DNA of 64,000 nucleotides from Halothermothrix sp. (GTDB lineage: Bacteria > Bacillota > Halanaerobiia > DY22613), in NCBI GenBank assembly GCA_016841825.1, contig JAENYK010000017.1:1-64000 (forward strand), read 5' to 3'. Below are positions 26,449-36,672 of this stretch, one piece after another. Each line of letters starts with the position of its first letter. The stretch's first letter is position 1. The notes under the pieces are model-generated. The model did no database searches. It saw nothing but the letters and a program-made list of their open reading frames with translations, and was not told where the DNA came from. Made by a program: the position numbers and the translations under genes.

Positions 26449-27672
26449 TTAGGTGTAAACCTGTAGCTGATTCTTCCCGTTTTGTTTGGCCATGTACATA
26501 GCTTTATCGGCTCGTCGAATTAGCTCATCAGGAATATCATGCTCTTCACTAATAATTCGCTGATTCAGATAAGATAATCCCGCACTGACCGAAAGGGTAA
26601 TCTTCTCCAAATGAGGAAGTTGTAGATCATTGATACATTGTCTGATCCGATCGGCAACCTGTTCAGCCCCCTGAACAGAGGATTCGGGAAGAAGAACAAC
26701 AAATTCTTCACCACCAAAGCGAAAGATACAATCAGTACTGCGGACACATTCACGCAAGACAGTAGCTACTCCTTTTAAGACTTCATCTCCGATATTATGT
26801 CCATAAACATCATTAACCTGTTTAAAATCATCTATATCCAGCATAATTACTGCAAGATTTTTGCTCTGATTAATAATCCCGGGTAGTTCTTGCTGCCACC
26901 AGGAATCTAATGCATAGCGATTAGCCAGACCTGTTAAAGCATCAGTGTTGGCTTTAGTAGCCTGATTTTTTAATTCTTTTTGTGATTTTAACTGGAAGAA
27001 TACACCCAATAGAGGAGCGACAACGAGCATCGTACCAAGCAAACCCTGAGCTTCGTAACTAATCGCCATAATAACACCGGCTGCATAGTAGATAGGTCGC
27101 ACAGTGGCCATCTCATGAACCCAGGTCTCTTTAAAAGAACTGAAAAAATTCAGATTATTAATAAGAGTAATAATCTTGATAACCAGACTGGAGTTCAATA
27201 GATCAAAGACGAGTACAGCGATTAGTAACCTGAGCCAGTCATTTGTTAAATTAATCGGACGTAAATAATCAGTCAAAAGTAATGAGGTGACAAAGATAGA
27301 GATAGCAATTTGAGTGATATTAAAAATAGTTTTATAAGGCTGCTTTTTCTTGGTTAGATGAGTAATAAGACAGCCTGGAATATAAACCCAGACAGCAGCT
27401 TCTGGTCCAAAAAGGATCAATACACAGAACATGATAGGGAAATTTAAGCTGACAGTGATACCATTAGGCAGTACGACTGCCAAATAATCAGCAAAAATGT
27501 TCATAATCATAAAAAAGACAATATGGAGATTAGCAAAAGGATTTACTGCTAGTAAATATTTGAGAATTAGTGCTAAACCGATTGTGGGAACACCTAGACA
27601 GATCAGTTTCTTTTCTAAATTTTTCCAGTTTAGTTCGTCAAGTTTCTTTAGGGTCAATTTATAGGCGCCCAT
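26449..27672 (-). CDS. Membrane-bound diguanylate cyclase
   Basis: Protein of 407 residues. The N-terminal half (about 10-230) has about eight hydrophobic segments forming a MASE-like sensor domain. A C-terminal GGDEF domain has the active motif GGEEF in FRFGGEEFVVLLPES. An RSTD inhibitory-site motif sits 5 residues before it, so product inhibition by c-di-GMP is likely. It makes c-di-GMP from two GTP at the inner face of the membrane. GGGAG is 8 bases before the ATG at 27672; the ATG at 27696 has no such site. No riboswitch or EAL domain gene is in the window. Confidence 0.92.
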   Translation of the reverse strand: MGAYKLTLKKLDELNWKNLEKKLICLGVPTIGLALILKYLLAVNPFANLHIVFFMIMNIFADYLAVVLPNGITVSLNFPIMFCVLILFGPEAAVWVYIPGCLITHLTKKKQPYKTIFNITQIAISIFVTSLLLTDYLRPINLTNDWLRLLIAVLVFDLLNSSLVIKIITLINNLNFFSSFKETWVHEMATVRPIYYAAGVIMAISYEAQGLLGTMLVVAPLLGVFFQLKSQKELKNQATKANTDALTGLANRYALDSWWQQELPGIINQSKNLAVIMLDIDDFKQVNDVYGHNIGDEVLKGVATVLRECVRSTDCIFRFGGEEFVVLLPESSVQGAEQVADRIRQCINDLQLPHLEKITLSVSAGLSYLNQRIISEEHDIPDELIRRADKAMYMAKQNGKNQLQVYT

Positions 27673-27858
27673 AAACAATTCTCCCTTCAACTTCAAAGTG
27701 CCAAAGTAATTATATTATTAAGTTTCGTTAAAAAGTAAGCAAAATCCTGCTTACAGACTGCTTATTCTTCTAATATTATTTTCACACAAAATTTACATTT
27801 ATCCACTTTTATTTATTAAAAATGCTTGATTACATTTATAAATTCTACATAAATAAGG

Positions 27859-27901
27859 AAAGAAAATATTCCTAAAATAAGCTTTTAGGAATATTTTCTT
27901 T
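27859..27901 (-). terminator. Perfect bidirectional terminator after the HD-domain gene
   Basis: A perfect 19-bp stem (27859-27877 with 27883-27901) has a 5-base loop, is AT-rich at its ends and centres on ATTCCTAAAA. T-runs are present on both strands. It lies 18 bases after the stop of the minus-strand HD gene and so ends that transcript before the cyclase gene. Confidence 0.85.
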
Positions 27902-27918
27902 CTCTTTAATAAAACCTT

Positions 27919-28551
27919 TTAGGGAATTTGAATATCATTAATGTCATTTAATCTATCTTCAAGGGCATTGAGTAATTGATGGACGATTTCTACAGTTTCT
28001 TCATAAAGTGTTTCTCCAAGTTGTCTACTAACATCGAAATAGAGGCGTTTATAATCTCTAAGTCTTTTCCGACTGCGATTTTCTAAGACCTCTTTAATTG
28101 AACCTTTTTTTCCCATAACTCCACGAATTAGTCCCATCAAACCTAACCTATCTAGACCGTCAGCATCATAGACGATCTTCTCTTCAACAGATTCAGGAGG
28201 TATCTGCGAAGTATAAGTATGACGAACAACAATTCTGACGATTTTACATGCATCTTCTTCTTTGACCCAGGTGGATTTGAGGTACATATCGGTAATAGCC
28301 CCACCGATAAAACCGTGAAGTTTACCATCTTCATCATATACTCTCCCAATATCATGAAAAAGGGCTCCACAGGTGAGAATGAAGGGATTGACGGGTTCTT
28401 TGATGGCTTCGGCAATCTGTAAAGAATATCGTAAAACTGCCAACACATGGGAATAATCATGGCCTTCACTATGGCGATGTTTATCCCGAATAAATGCTTC
28501 AATTTCCTGAATTAATTTACGTTCTTTGGGTGTTAGACAACGTGTAAGCAT
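27919..28551 (-). CDS. HD-domain phosphohydrolase
   Basis: Protein of 210 residues with a single HD fold. Metal-binding motifs are visible: HDYSHVLAV (near 35), LFHDIGRV with the HD pair (near 68), and YDADGLDRLG (near 125). Such proteins are metal-dependent phosphatases or nucleotidases of the YedJ/YpgQ type, and the substrate is not determined. It starts 17 bases after the stop of the RtcB-like gene, with AAGGAGAA upstream, so the two are probably co-transcribed. Confidence 0.85.
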   Translation of the reverse strand: MLTRCLTPKERKLIQEIEAFIRDKHRHSEGHDYSHVLAVLRYSLQIAEAIKEPVNPFILTCGALFHDIGRVYDEDGKLHGFIGGAITDMYLKSTWVKEEDACKIVRIVVRHTYTSQIPPESVEEKIVYDADGLDRLGLMGLIRGVMGKKGSIKEVLENRSRKRLRDYKRLYFDVSRQLGETLYEETVEIVHQLLNALEDRLNDINDIQIP

Positions 28552-28568
28552 AAACTTCTCCTTTCTGA

Positions 28569-29753
28569 TTATATCTTTAAGGTATATTGGGGAATCAGTG
28601 TTGCTTGTATCTGACCGAGACCTATATCTAAAGTACGGGTGAGGACCTGTTGACCGCGATACTCGTAGGGAATCTCTCGTAAATGTTGAACAATTTTTTT
28701 ACCCATCCCAGTAATAGTATTTAGCTCATAGTAACGATTTTTGCCGATTTCTTTGACCGAATTTACATTCAGAATATCCGGAAAGAGGTATCCACCTCCA
28801 TGAGGTAAAATATTAATATTTATTAACTGATCATAGATTTTGAGCAATTTGGCCCGTTGAGCAAAACCATTCTGCTCTAATTGTTGCTCAGTCAGGTTAA
28901 ACTTACCGCTGAGAAGAAAACCGGGGCGATCAGCTCTGAGCATTAGTGGAAAAAGAGTTTTCTCATCATAAAATTTATGGCAGCCGAGAATCATCTCATT
29001 AAGTCCTGTTAATCCCTGATGATTCTGGTCAGTTAGTAGAGTAAATTGCCCGAAAAGATGTTGGGCAACATATGTACGACGTAATTTTGTAAATTCTTCA
29101 ACAGCCTGATAGAATTTAAAATATTCTATCGCCTGATCCCCAATTAAATAAGTAATAGGACCAAAGGGAGTAGGAAATATTTTGGCTATTTTTTGTAGAA
29201 TATTACTTTTATCAATATACAACCCAAATTGTCCAGAGTTGTCATTTCTGAATTCATCACCCGCTCCATGGATTACGAAGACATATGGGGGAAGAGCAGA
29301 ATTATCCATCACTTTAAATAGATTAATAAAATGGTTGCTGGCGTTAAAATCCCACTTTATATTGGTTCCTGCAATCTCTCCAGGATCATTTTTTAAATTT
29401 TCCAATAGGTAGATTAATTCATCACAGGTCGGCAATTCCTCGATACCTCCGACTAACATTCCGCAGGCATTGGGTTTTAGGTCCAGTGGAATCCAGGGAT
29501 CATCACCTTTACCCCAGGAAACAATACCTCCATAGCCGATTCCATGATTAAAACGATAAACATTACGGGTGATAGTTAAATCAGGAGATCCGAGGAAAAA
29601 TGCTTTTGGTTCAAACCTTAAATATTCCTGAAGGTAATGGATTTTGGCTAATCCATAGGTCATCACCTTAATGGCAATTTTTGTACCACTATCATTAAGT
29701 CCCAAAGAAAAGATATGCTGTAATGCTTGTTCTAATCTTGTCTCTTTTTCCAT
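28569..29753 (-). CDS. Unknown protein with degenerate RtcB-like pattern
   Basis: I do not recognise this 394-residue protein with certainty. By eye its order of motifs follows the RNA ligase RtcB: FNHGIGYGGIVSW (68-80) resembles the MPDxHxGYGFPIG segment; PNACGMLVGGI (94-104) resembles PNAVGVDIGCGM; SNHFINL (139-145) resembles GNHFIEL; and VIHGAGDEF (160-168) resembles the HSGSRG segment. The Asp and Cys metal ligands of the second motif are replaced by Leu and Gly, and the guanylylated His motif HRKGATRA is not visible. If related, it is probably not a standard ligase. It is the first gene of a minus-strand pair with the HD hydrolase. Confidence 0.55.
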   Translation of the reverse strand: MEKETRLEQALQHIFSLGLNDSGTKIAIKVMTYGLAKIHYLQEYLRFEPKAFFLGSPDLTITRNVYRFNHGIGYGGIVSWGKGDDPWIPLDLKPNACGMLVGGIEELPTCDELIYLLENLKNDPGEIAGTNIKWDFNASNHFINLFKVMDNSALPPYVFVIHGAGDEFRNDNSGQFGLYIDKSNILQKIAKIFPTPFGPITYLIGDQAIEYFKFYQAVEEFTKLRRTYVAQHLFGQFTLLTDQNHQGLTGLNEMILGCHKFYDEKTLFPLMLRADRPGFLLSGKFNLTEQQLEQNGFAQRAKLLKIYDQLININILPHGGGYLFPDILNVNSVKEIGKNRYYELNTITGMGKKIVQHLREIPYEYRGQQVLTRTLDIGLGQIQATLIPQYTLKI

Positions 29754-29998
29754 TCTCTATTATCCCCTTTCATAGTCTATTTTACATACAAGATTTATAT
29801 AAACAAAATAGTTTTTATTGATAAATCTAAAGTAGTTATTTCTGATTACATTGTTAATATTATGTAAATTTTATATGTAAACAGGTGGTCATTTTAATAA
29901 TATTTTGCTTACAGAATCTTTATGACAGAAAAAAGCAGGAATTTTATTAGTGGATGGTTAAGTTTTTAAAATAATCAAGTGTGTAGGGGTGAGATAAG

Positions 29999-30397
29999 AT
30001 GAAGATTTTGCTGATTTACTCCAGAGAAGGTAAAATTGAGGGTTATGCTCAATCTTTGCGTCAAGGTATTGAAGCAGCAGGCCATCAGGTAACGGTAAAG
30101 ACTCCTGATAACGCTGGTCAAGTGATTACCTGTCATTCATATGATCTATTAATTGTAGGTAGCCCAATAGTAGGAATTTTTGGTGGGAAATTCGCCGAAG
30201 ATCTGAAAGTGTTTTTGAGTGAAGTAAAGCGAACTGAAGGTCAAGAAGCGATAGCTTTTACAGATCGGAAGGTTTTGGGTACTGACAAAGGTTTGCGTTT
30301 ATTGATGGAAATGATGGAATCCCGGGGATGTATAGTCAAAGATTTTCGGGCATTTCGTTCCTCAAAGGAATCCTTAGAATTTGGTCAACAGATTTAG
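29999..30397 (+). CDS. Flavodoxin-like protein
   Basis: Protein of 132 residues with a flavodoxin-like alpha/beta fold: an N-terminal KILLIYSREGKIEGYAQSL phosphate-loop-like segment and a DLLIVGSPIVGIFGG strand-loop that would contact FMN. It is somewhat shorter than true flavodoxins (about 140-170), and the phosphate loop is not a clean T/SxTGxT match, so FMN binding is likely but not assured. It appears monocistronic; GGTGAGA lies upstream of the ATG and a hairpin terminator follows. Confidence 0.7.
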   Translation: MKILLIYSREGKIEGYAQSLRQGIEAAGHQVTVKTPDNAGQVITCHSYDLLIVGSPIVGIFGGKFAEDLKVFLSEVKRTEGQEAIAFTDRKVLGTDKGLRLLMEMMESRGCIVKDFRAFRSSKESLEFGQQI

Positions 30398-30464
30398 CAA
30401 ATTCATTAAAATTACTACTTGCCAATCGAAGAAAATTACGTTATACTATAAAAGATGTGTTTTG

Positions 30465-30499
30465 AATTCCACAGTAATTTTATTTGCTGTGGAATTTCT
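30465..30499 (+). terminator. Hairpin terminator after the flavodoxin-like gene
   Basis: AATTCCACAG (30465-30474) pairs perfectly with CTGTGGAATT (30486-30495) across an 11-base loop, followed by a T-rich stretch. It separates this gene from the DUF1934-pyrG unit. Confidence 0.6.
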
Positions 30500-30572
30500 G
30501 TTTGTTGTTTGTCGATGTTGGATTTAGGCCATACTATAGCTAATTATTATAATACGTAAAGGAGTTTTGACT

Positions 30573-31004
30573 ATGGCTATAGATGTTTCAATCACAGTTA
30601 AAAACCTGCAATATCAGGATGAACAAAAGAATATTGTCCACCAGCAAACCCGGGGCTATCTCTATCCAAAGAAACAGGCTGTCTTTCTTCAATACGAGGA
30701 AGATAGTGAAGGACTCAAGGGTGTTAAAACAACCCTAAAATTAGAGAGAGAACGGGTTACTTTAATTCGTCATGGAAAAGTTAGTATGAACCAAACCTTT
30801 GAAAAAGGTTTGAGGCATAAAGGAGAATATCAAACTCCTTATGGTAATATTTCGTTAACTACAGATACTACTGATATAGAGATGGCAATCGGCCAGGATG
30901 AAGGATTAATCCGTATTTTTTATGATGTATACATGGCTGAGGATTTAAGCAGCAGTAATACACTGGAGATTGTATACCAGAGAGTAGACTCTAAGATAGA
31001 ATAG
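30573..31004 (+). CDS. DUF1934 (YwiB-like) beta-barrel protein
   Basis: Protein of 143 residues, a short lipocalin-like beta-barrel typical of the YwiB/DUF1934 family of Bacillota. AAGGAG lies 8 bases before the ATG at 30573, so the TTG at 30567 is rejected. Its function is unknown. In B. subtilis ywiB is near argS and pyrG, and here too it stands two genes before pyrG. It is followed closely by the small XapX gene, with a 13-base gap. Confidence 0.82.
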   Translation: MAIDVSITVKNLQYQDEQKNIVHQQTRGYLYPKKQAVFLQYEEDSEGLKGVKTTLKLERERVTLIRHGKVSMNQTFEKGLRHKGEYQTPYGNISLTTDTTDIEMAIGQDEGLIRIFYDVYMAEDLSSSNTLEIVYQRVDSKIE

Positions 31005-31017
31005 GAGTGGAATTAAT

Positions 31018-31179
31018 ATGAAAGAAGTTATTTTGGCAACATTGACAGGTATGGTTGTAGGTGCTATTTTTTCTTTTTTTAAGTTACCAATTCCTGCACC
31101 ACCAACTCTGGCTGGTGTTATGGGGGTTATCGGTATCTTTTTAGGATATATTTTGGTGAAAATTTTATTCGGCCTGTAA
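31018..31179 (+). CDS. XapX-domain small membrane protein
   Basis: A 53-residue protein starting MKEVILATLTGMVVGAIFSF. It has two hydrophobic helices separated by a KLPIPAPPTLAG turn, the hallmark of the XapX/DUF1427 family, and ends in LVKILFGL. GGAG lies upstream of the ATG. Its function is unknown; it is presumably an inner-membrane protein. It sits between the DUF1934 gene and pyrG with short gaps, so it is probably part of the same transcript. Confidence 0.82.
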   Translation: MKEVILATLTGMVVGAIFSFFKLPIPAPPTLAGVMGVIGIFLGYILVKILFGL

Positions 31180-32796
<1,617 letters not shown>

Positions 32797-32800
32797 TTTG

Positions 32801-32836
32801 AAGAGGTCAGCATTAGAAAAATGCTGACCTCTTTAC
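32801..32836 (+). terminator. Hairpin terminator after pyrG
   Basis: AAGAGGTCAGCAT (32801-32813) pairs perfectly with ATGCTGACCTCTT (32821-32833) around a 7-base loop. The T-tract is short. It begins 5 bases after the pyrG stop. Confidence 0.7.
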
Positions 32837-32989
32837 AGATTTAGTAAACTGATATTAGATTAGATGTAGAAAATATTTTATAGGTTGAAGGTATATTTAC
32901 TGAAGGTAAAAAATATTAATTTATCAAAAAGCATGTTTAAAATCTCCTCCTGAAGGAAATACTCTTTGTAAACAAGGAGGAGATGTATA

Positions 32990-33739
32990 ATGAAAAAACT
33001 TACATGTGTATTCACATTAATTATAGTTATTAGTGTTTGTCTGGTTGTTGAAGCGAAAAGATATGAAGGAGAAGTTATTCAAACAAATCCAGAGACTAAT
33101 CTCCTGATCCTGAAACAGGATAATGGGGAAGAGATTCAATTTACTGTGAACGAAACTGTCAAATTGTATTTTAATAATAATCAGGCAGATCTGGGAATGT
33201 ATACTCCGATAACAGAGGGTGATTTTCTTTCCGGATATTTGGAAACTGATCAGGAAGGTCTGGTTGAAGCGGCATTTTTTTACTATCAAACAAGAGAAGG
33301 AAGTATTTCGAAAGTTGAAGCTGGTAGATTGATTATTAAAGATATTGAGTGTGGAATATATGATGATTATCCGTTAACTTCCGATGTTCAGGTAGTTTTG
33401 AATAACTATCCCGCCAGTCTCGATCAGATAAAATCAGGAATGAGAGCTCTGGTTATTTTAAATTATAAGTTGCAGGTGAAAAAAATCGCTGTTTTTCATT
33501 ACGATTATTCTGGCTTAATCCAGACACTTGATTTGACTAAAGGTACTGTTGTTTTAAATATTGGATCCAGGTTGAATCCAGAATTTAAAGAGTTTGATCT
33601 TGGGGAAAATGTTGGCGGCATTGTTGATGGATGGGAGAATGTGTTGCAAAGTTTGAAAAAGAATTCTCTTCTTTTAGCAAAAGTTATGGTCAAGGGAGAG
33701 CAAAATATGATTACTTTTATGGATATTCGCTTCTTGTGA
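32990..33739 (+). CDS. Exported protein of three internal beta-rich repeats
   Basis: I do not recognise this 249-residue protein. It starts with a signal peptide (MKKLTC, then a hydrophobic stretch to about residue 20 and a likely cleavage near VEA). Three units of about 75 residues follow (about 24-100, 101-172, 173-249). Each opens with a G-[EL]-I/V pattern (EGEVIQT, EGSISKV, SGLIQTL), then LLI/LII/VVL strands, then an NN or EN segment and a GDFL/GMRAL/NSLL segment. This suggests a secreted or envelope beta-domain triplication. AAGGAGGAG lies before the ATG. It is flanked by hairpins and appears monocistronic. Confidence 0.65.
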   Translation: MKKLTCVFTLIIVISVCLVVEAKRYEGEVIQTNPETNLLILKQDNGEEIQFTVNETVKLYFNNNQADLGMYTPITEGDFLSGYLETDQEGLVEAAFFYYQTREGSISKVEAGRLIIKDIECGIYDDYPLTSDVQVVLNNYPASLDQIKSGMRALVILNYKLQVKKIAVFHYDYSGLIQTLDLTKGTVVLNIGSRLNPEFKEFDLGENVGGIVDGWENVLQSLKKNSLLLAKVMVKGEQNMITFMDIRFL

Positions 33740-33827
33740 GGAGCATTTTTTCTTTTAATTGTATTTTTAAAGAGAGGAATTTTGCGATGAATAGAGAATA
33801 TGGTAGATAGAGAAGGAGGTTAAGGTA

Positions 33828-34469
33828 ATGATTATAAAATACCTCACAACTTTATCTTTGCGTTGTCCCGTATGTGGCCGATTAGATATTCATCCAGTAA
33901 ATATCTTTGACTTCTCCGGAAAAAGGAGTAAAGATATCTATTGTATGTGTGGATATAAAAAGGTTAGATTAGGCACCAAAAATTTTAAACGTTTCTGGGT
34001 ACAGTTTAACTGTATTATCTGCGAGCTGGAACATACGCTGTTTTATACACCTGGTGAATTTTGGGGTCATGATCTGGTGACTATGCGGTGTCCAGATACG
34101 GATTTGAAATTAGGTTATCTTGGACCTGAAATTCTGGTTCAGGGTGAGATTCAAGATCAGCAGCAGGAACTGGATGCGATGATCAAAGATTTAGGATTTG
34201 ATGATTATTTTTGTGACCCTGAGATTATGCTGGGAGTTCTGGATCGCTTACACGATATTGCTGAGACTGGTGGATTATTATGTCAATGTGGCAATCGTAA
34301 TATTGACATTGACATGTATCCTGACAAGATTGAGCTTATCTGTAGGGAATGCCAGGGAATTACTATGATAAATGCTAGAACTATTGTAGATTTAGAGCAG
34401 ATTAAGTTGACCGATAAGGTAATTCTGGCTAAAGGTAAAAGTACAGCACTTCACAGTGATCCATCTTAA
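33828..34469 (+). CDS. Cysteine-rich zinc-ribbon-like protein of unknown function
   Basis: Protein of 213 residues with five CxxC-type or CxC clusters: CPVCG (near 13), CMCG (near 43), CIICELEH (near 66), CQCGNRN (near 155) and CRECQG (near 178). These suggest two zinc ribbons, one at each end, around an acidic helical middle. I do not recognise the family beyond this. GAAGGAGG is upstream of the ATG. It lies between pyrG and fbaA, the position of ywjG in B. subtilis, but similarity to YwjG is not established here. A terminator overlaps the stop. Confidence 0.7.
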   Translation: MIIKYLTTLSLRCPVCGRLDIHPVNIFDFSGKRSKDIYCMCGYKKVRLGTKNFKRFWVQFNCIICELEHTLFYTPGEFWGHDLVTMRCPDTDLKLGYLGPEILVQGEIQDQQQELDAMIKDLGFDDYFCDPEIMLGVLDRLHDIAETGGLLCQCGNRNIDIDMYPDKIELICRECQGITMINARTIVDLEQIKLTDKVILAKGKSTALHSDPS

Positions 34470-34498
34470 GTGATCCTATACTATTAGGATCGCTTTTA
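34468..34498 (+). terminator. Hairpin terminator after the zinc-ribbon gene
   Basis: AAGTGATCCTA (34468-34478) pairs with TAGGATCGCTT (34485-34495, one wobble) across a 6-base loop, followed by TTAATT. It overlaps the TAA stop of the preceding gene and precedes fbaA. Confidence 0.7.
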
Positions 34499-34543
34499 AT
34501 TGGGTAAAATAAAATGATATATTTAAATAAGGAGGCTTTTATT

Positions 34544-35398
34544 ATGTCACTTGTTCCAATGTCCCAGATTTTGATTAAAGCACAGGCAGAGGGTTATGCG
34601 GTTGGTGGATTTAATATGAATAACCTGGAAACTCTTCAGGCAATTATTGAGGTTGCTGAAGAAGAGAGATCCCCTGTTATTGTTCAGTTGAGTGAAGGGG
34701 CTATCAAATATGTAGGTATTGAGTATGCTGCAGCCTGTGTGAAAGTTGCTGCTGAAAAAGTGACTGTACCTGTGGCACTTCACTTAGATCATGGTGGTAG
34801 TTTTAAAAAGATAGTTCAATGTATTCGTAACGATTTTTCTTCGGTAATGATTGATGGTTCCAAACTTCCCTTTGCGGATAATATTGCTCTTGTGCAAAAG
34901 GTTGTGGAAGCTGCCGGTGCTGTTGGCGTAACTGTAGAGGCTGAGTTGGGCAAAATAGGTGGAACTGAAGATAATCATACAGTCGATGAGAGAGAGGCTT
35001 CTATGACTGTGCCAGAGGAGGCTAAAGAGTTTGTAGAGCGAACCAAAGTCGATGCTCTGGCCATTGCTATTGGAACTGCACACGGTCCTTATAAAGGCAA
35101 ACCTGAGCTGGATTTTGCCCGTCTGGAAGCCATTCGTAAGCTTGTAGATATTCCACTGGTGCTTCATGGAGCATCTGGAGTGTATGATGAGGACATTCAA
35201 AAAGCTATTTCTATGGGAATTTGCAAGATTAACATTAACACTGATTTTCAGCAAGCCTTTAGTGGTAAGATTCGCGAGATTTTAAACAATGATCCGAAAG
35301 TGTATGATCCGAGAAAGATTCTGGGTCCAGGAAAAGAAGCTATGAGAGAAAAAGTTAGGGAAAAGATTCGTTTAATGGGCAGCAATAACCGTGCGTAA
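34544..35398 (+). CDS. fbaA: Class II fructose-1,6-bisphosphate aldolase
   Basis: Zinc-dependent aldolase that splits fructose-1,6-bisphosphate into dihydroxyacetone phosphate and glyceraldehyde-3-phosphate. It has 284 residues from the ATG at 34544 (AAGGAGG is 8 bases upstream; the ATG at 34514 is unsupported). Zinc ligands are visible in LHLDHGG (near 82), GTAHGPYKG (near 178) and LHGASG (near 209). The class IIA/B loop composition and length match Bacillus FbaA. A terminator follows at 35440. Confidence 0.95.
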   Translation: MSLVPMSQILIKAQAEGYAVGGFNMNNLETLQAIIEVAEEERSPVIVQLSEGAIKYVGIEYAAACVKVAAEKVTVPVALHLDHGGSFKKIVQCIRNDFSSVMIDGSKLPFADNIALVQKVVEAAGAVGVTVEAELGKIGGTEDNHTVDEREASMTVPEEAKEFVERTKVDALAIAIGTAHGPYKGKPELDFARLEAIRKLVDIPLVLHGASGVYDEDIQKAISMGICKININTDFQQAFSGKIREILNNDPKVYDPRKILGPGKEAMREKVREKIRLMGSNNRA

Positions 35399-35439
35399 TA
35401 CATAAGTTAGATGATAACAACGCGCTATGTCGCGTCTTG

Positions 35440-35471
35440 AGCGTGTCAGGTCATTCCTGACATGCTTTTTT
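35440..35471 (+). terminator. Rho-independent terminator after fbaA
   Basis: AGCGTGTCAGG (35440-35450) pairs with CCTGACATGCT (35456-35466, one wobble) with a 5-base loop and TTTTTT. Its placement 41 bases after the fbaA stop is typical. Confidence 0.85.
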
Positions 35472-35513
35472 ATAAGGTAATGGTTTTTTTCAAATGGAAT
35501 GGAGGTGAAGCTG

Positions 35514-36494
35514 ATGAGATATGATCTTGAATTATATCACCAGCTTTCTCAATACACCATGAAAGTGGTAGAAGAAGATATGCATTATTGGAAAGAAGAA
35601 GAGATTCCCGTATATCAAGGTGATCCCAAAATACTTTTTCTTGGAACCGGAGGGAATCCAGCTAATCTAATTGAACAAGCCCGACAAACAGGAGGATTTA
35701 TCCTGTATTTGCCAGGTTTTACGCTGGCCGTTGACCCTGGCCCGGGTGTTATCTGGCATATTAATCAAAACAATGTTGATCCCCGTGGAATTAATGGTAT
35801 TTTTATTAGTCATGGACATACAGATCACTATCTGGGGGCACCTCTACTGATAGAGGGAATGACCAGGCTAATGAGTCAGAGGAGGGGAGTTTTGCTTTTG
35901 GCCAATGCTATATTGGAAGAGGGATTAATCAGTCTATTTCATCAAGGTCTCCATCAGTATCATGAAGGATATGTGGGGGGGCCTGCAGAGGTAGTCACTC
36001 TGTGTGAAGGTGAGAAAATAAACTTAACTTCAGAGATAACCCTTACTCCTGTTAAAGCGTATCATGGCAAAGAGAATTATGGTTTTGTGATTAATACTCC
36101 CGATATCTCAATTGGGTACACCAGTGATACCAATTATATTATGGAATATGAAGATCGGGAGGGGACTACAAAACAGGTTGAAAAATGGATACCTATCTCG
36201 CCTCCAGGTAGAATAACCCAATTCAGGGGGGATTTAAAAGAGATTTTTAGCCAGGTGGATTATCTGATTGCCAATATCAGTTATTTTAATCTCTTTGCGA
36301 CCCGACATATAACAGCAGTGGGTTTGGCCCATCTTTTGAAGGGTTCCAGAGTTAAGTGCTGTTTGATGACTCACTTAGATGTGTGTTGTACACGCCCTGA
36401 ACCAATGGCAGAGAAGATGGCTGATTTTGTTAGAGATTTGACAGATATTCAGGTATTAGTTGCAGAAGATAATCGAGAATATTATATAAAATGA
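35514..36494 (+). CDS. Metallo-beta-lactamase-fold hydrolase
   Basis: Protein of 326 residues from the ATG at 35514 (GGAGGTGA is 5 bases upstream). The dinuclear metal motif SHGHTDHYLG is near residue 104. Further ligand candidates are in YHGKENYGF, SIGYTSDTNY and MTHLDV. The layout, with the substrate-side IIGTGG-like start replaced by KILFLGTGGNP, resembles tRNase Z-like or phosphodiesterase-like MBL proteins, but it lacks a decisive signature. The function is therefore left open. Confidence 0.8.
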   Translation: MRYDLELYHQLSQYTMKVVEEDMHYWKEEEIPVYQGDPKILFLGTGGNPANLIEQARQTGGFILYLPGFTLAVDPGPGVIWHINQNNVDPRGINGIFISHGHTDHYLGAPLLIEGMTRLMSQRRGVLLLANAILEEGLISLFHQGLHQYHEGYVGGPAEVVTLCEGEKINLTSEITLTPVKAYHGKENYGFVINTPDISIGYTSDTNYIMEYEDREGTTKQVEKWIPISPPGRITQFRGDLKEIFSQVDYLIANISYFNLFATRHITAVGLAHLLKGSRVKCCLMTHLDVCCTRPEPMAEKMADFVRDLTDIQVLVAEDNREYYIK

Positions 36495-36595
36495 GTGGTG
36501 AAAACACTGTGGAAGGTAGAAAATTATTTAGAACTTCTGTCTTTTGGCAGTGTTTTTTGTCATTTGAAATTGCGCTTTTCCCGGGAAATAGACAA

Positions 36596-36628
36596 AATCA
36601 GAACTTCAATTTAGTAGAAGTCCTGATT
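36596..36628. terminator. Bidirectional terminator between convergent genes
   Basis: A 12-bp stem (AATCAGAACTTC 36596-36607, GAAGTCCTGATT 36617-36628, one mismatch/wobble) with a 9-base loop is flanked by a T-rich stretch on both strands. On the minus strand it follows the spore-protein-like gene. A looser AAAACACTG/CAGTGTTTT pairing between 36496 and 36557 may end the plus-strand MBL transcript. Confidence 0.65.
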
Positions 36629-36672
36629 TCGACTGAAAAACCAATTATCATACAATTGCTGGGTATCAATTA

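Noticed and set aside
34784-35254. Minus-strand 156-codon frame across fbaA
   Set aside because: Antisense shadow of fbaA: no ribosome binding site and low-complexity sequence.
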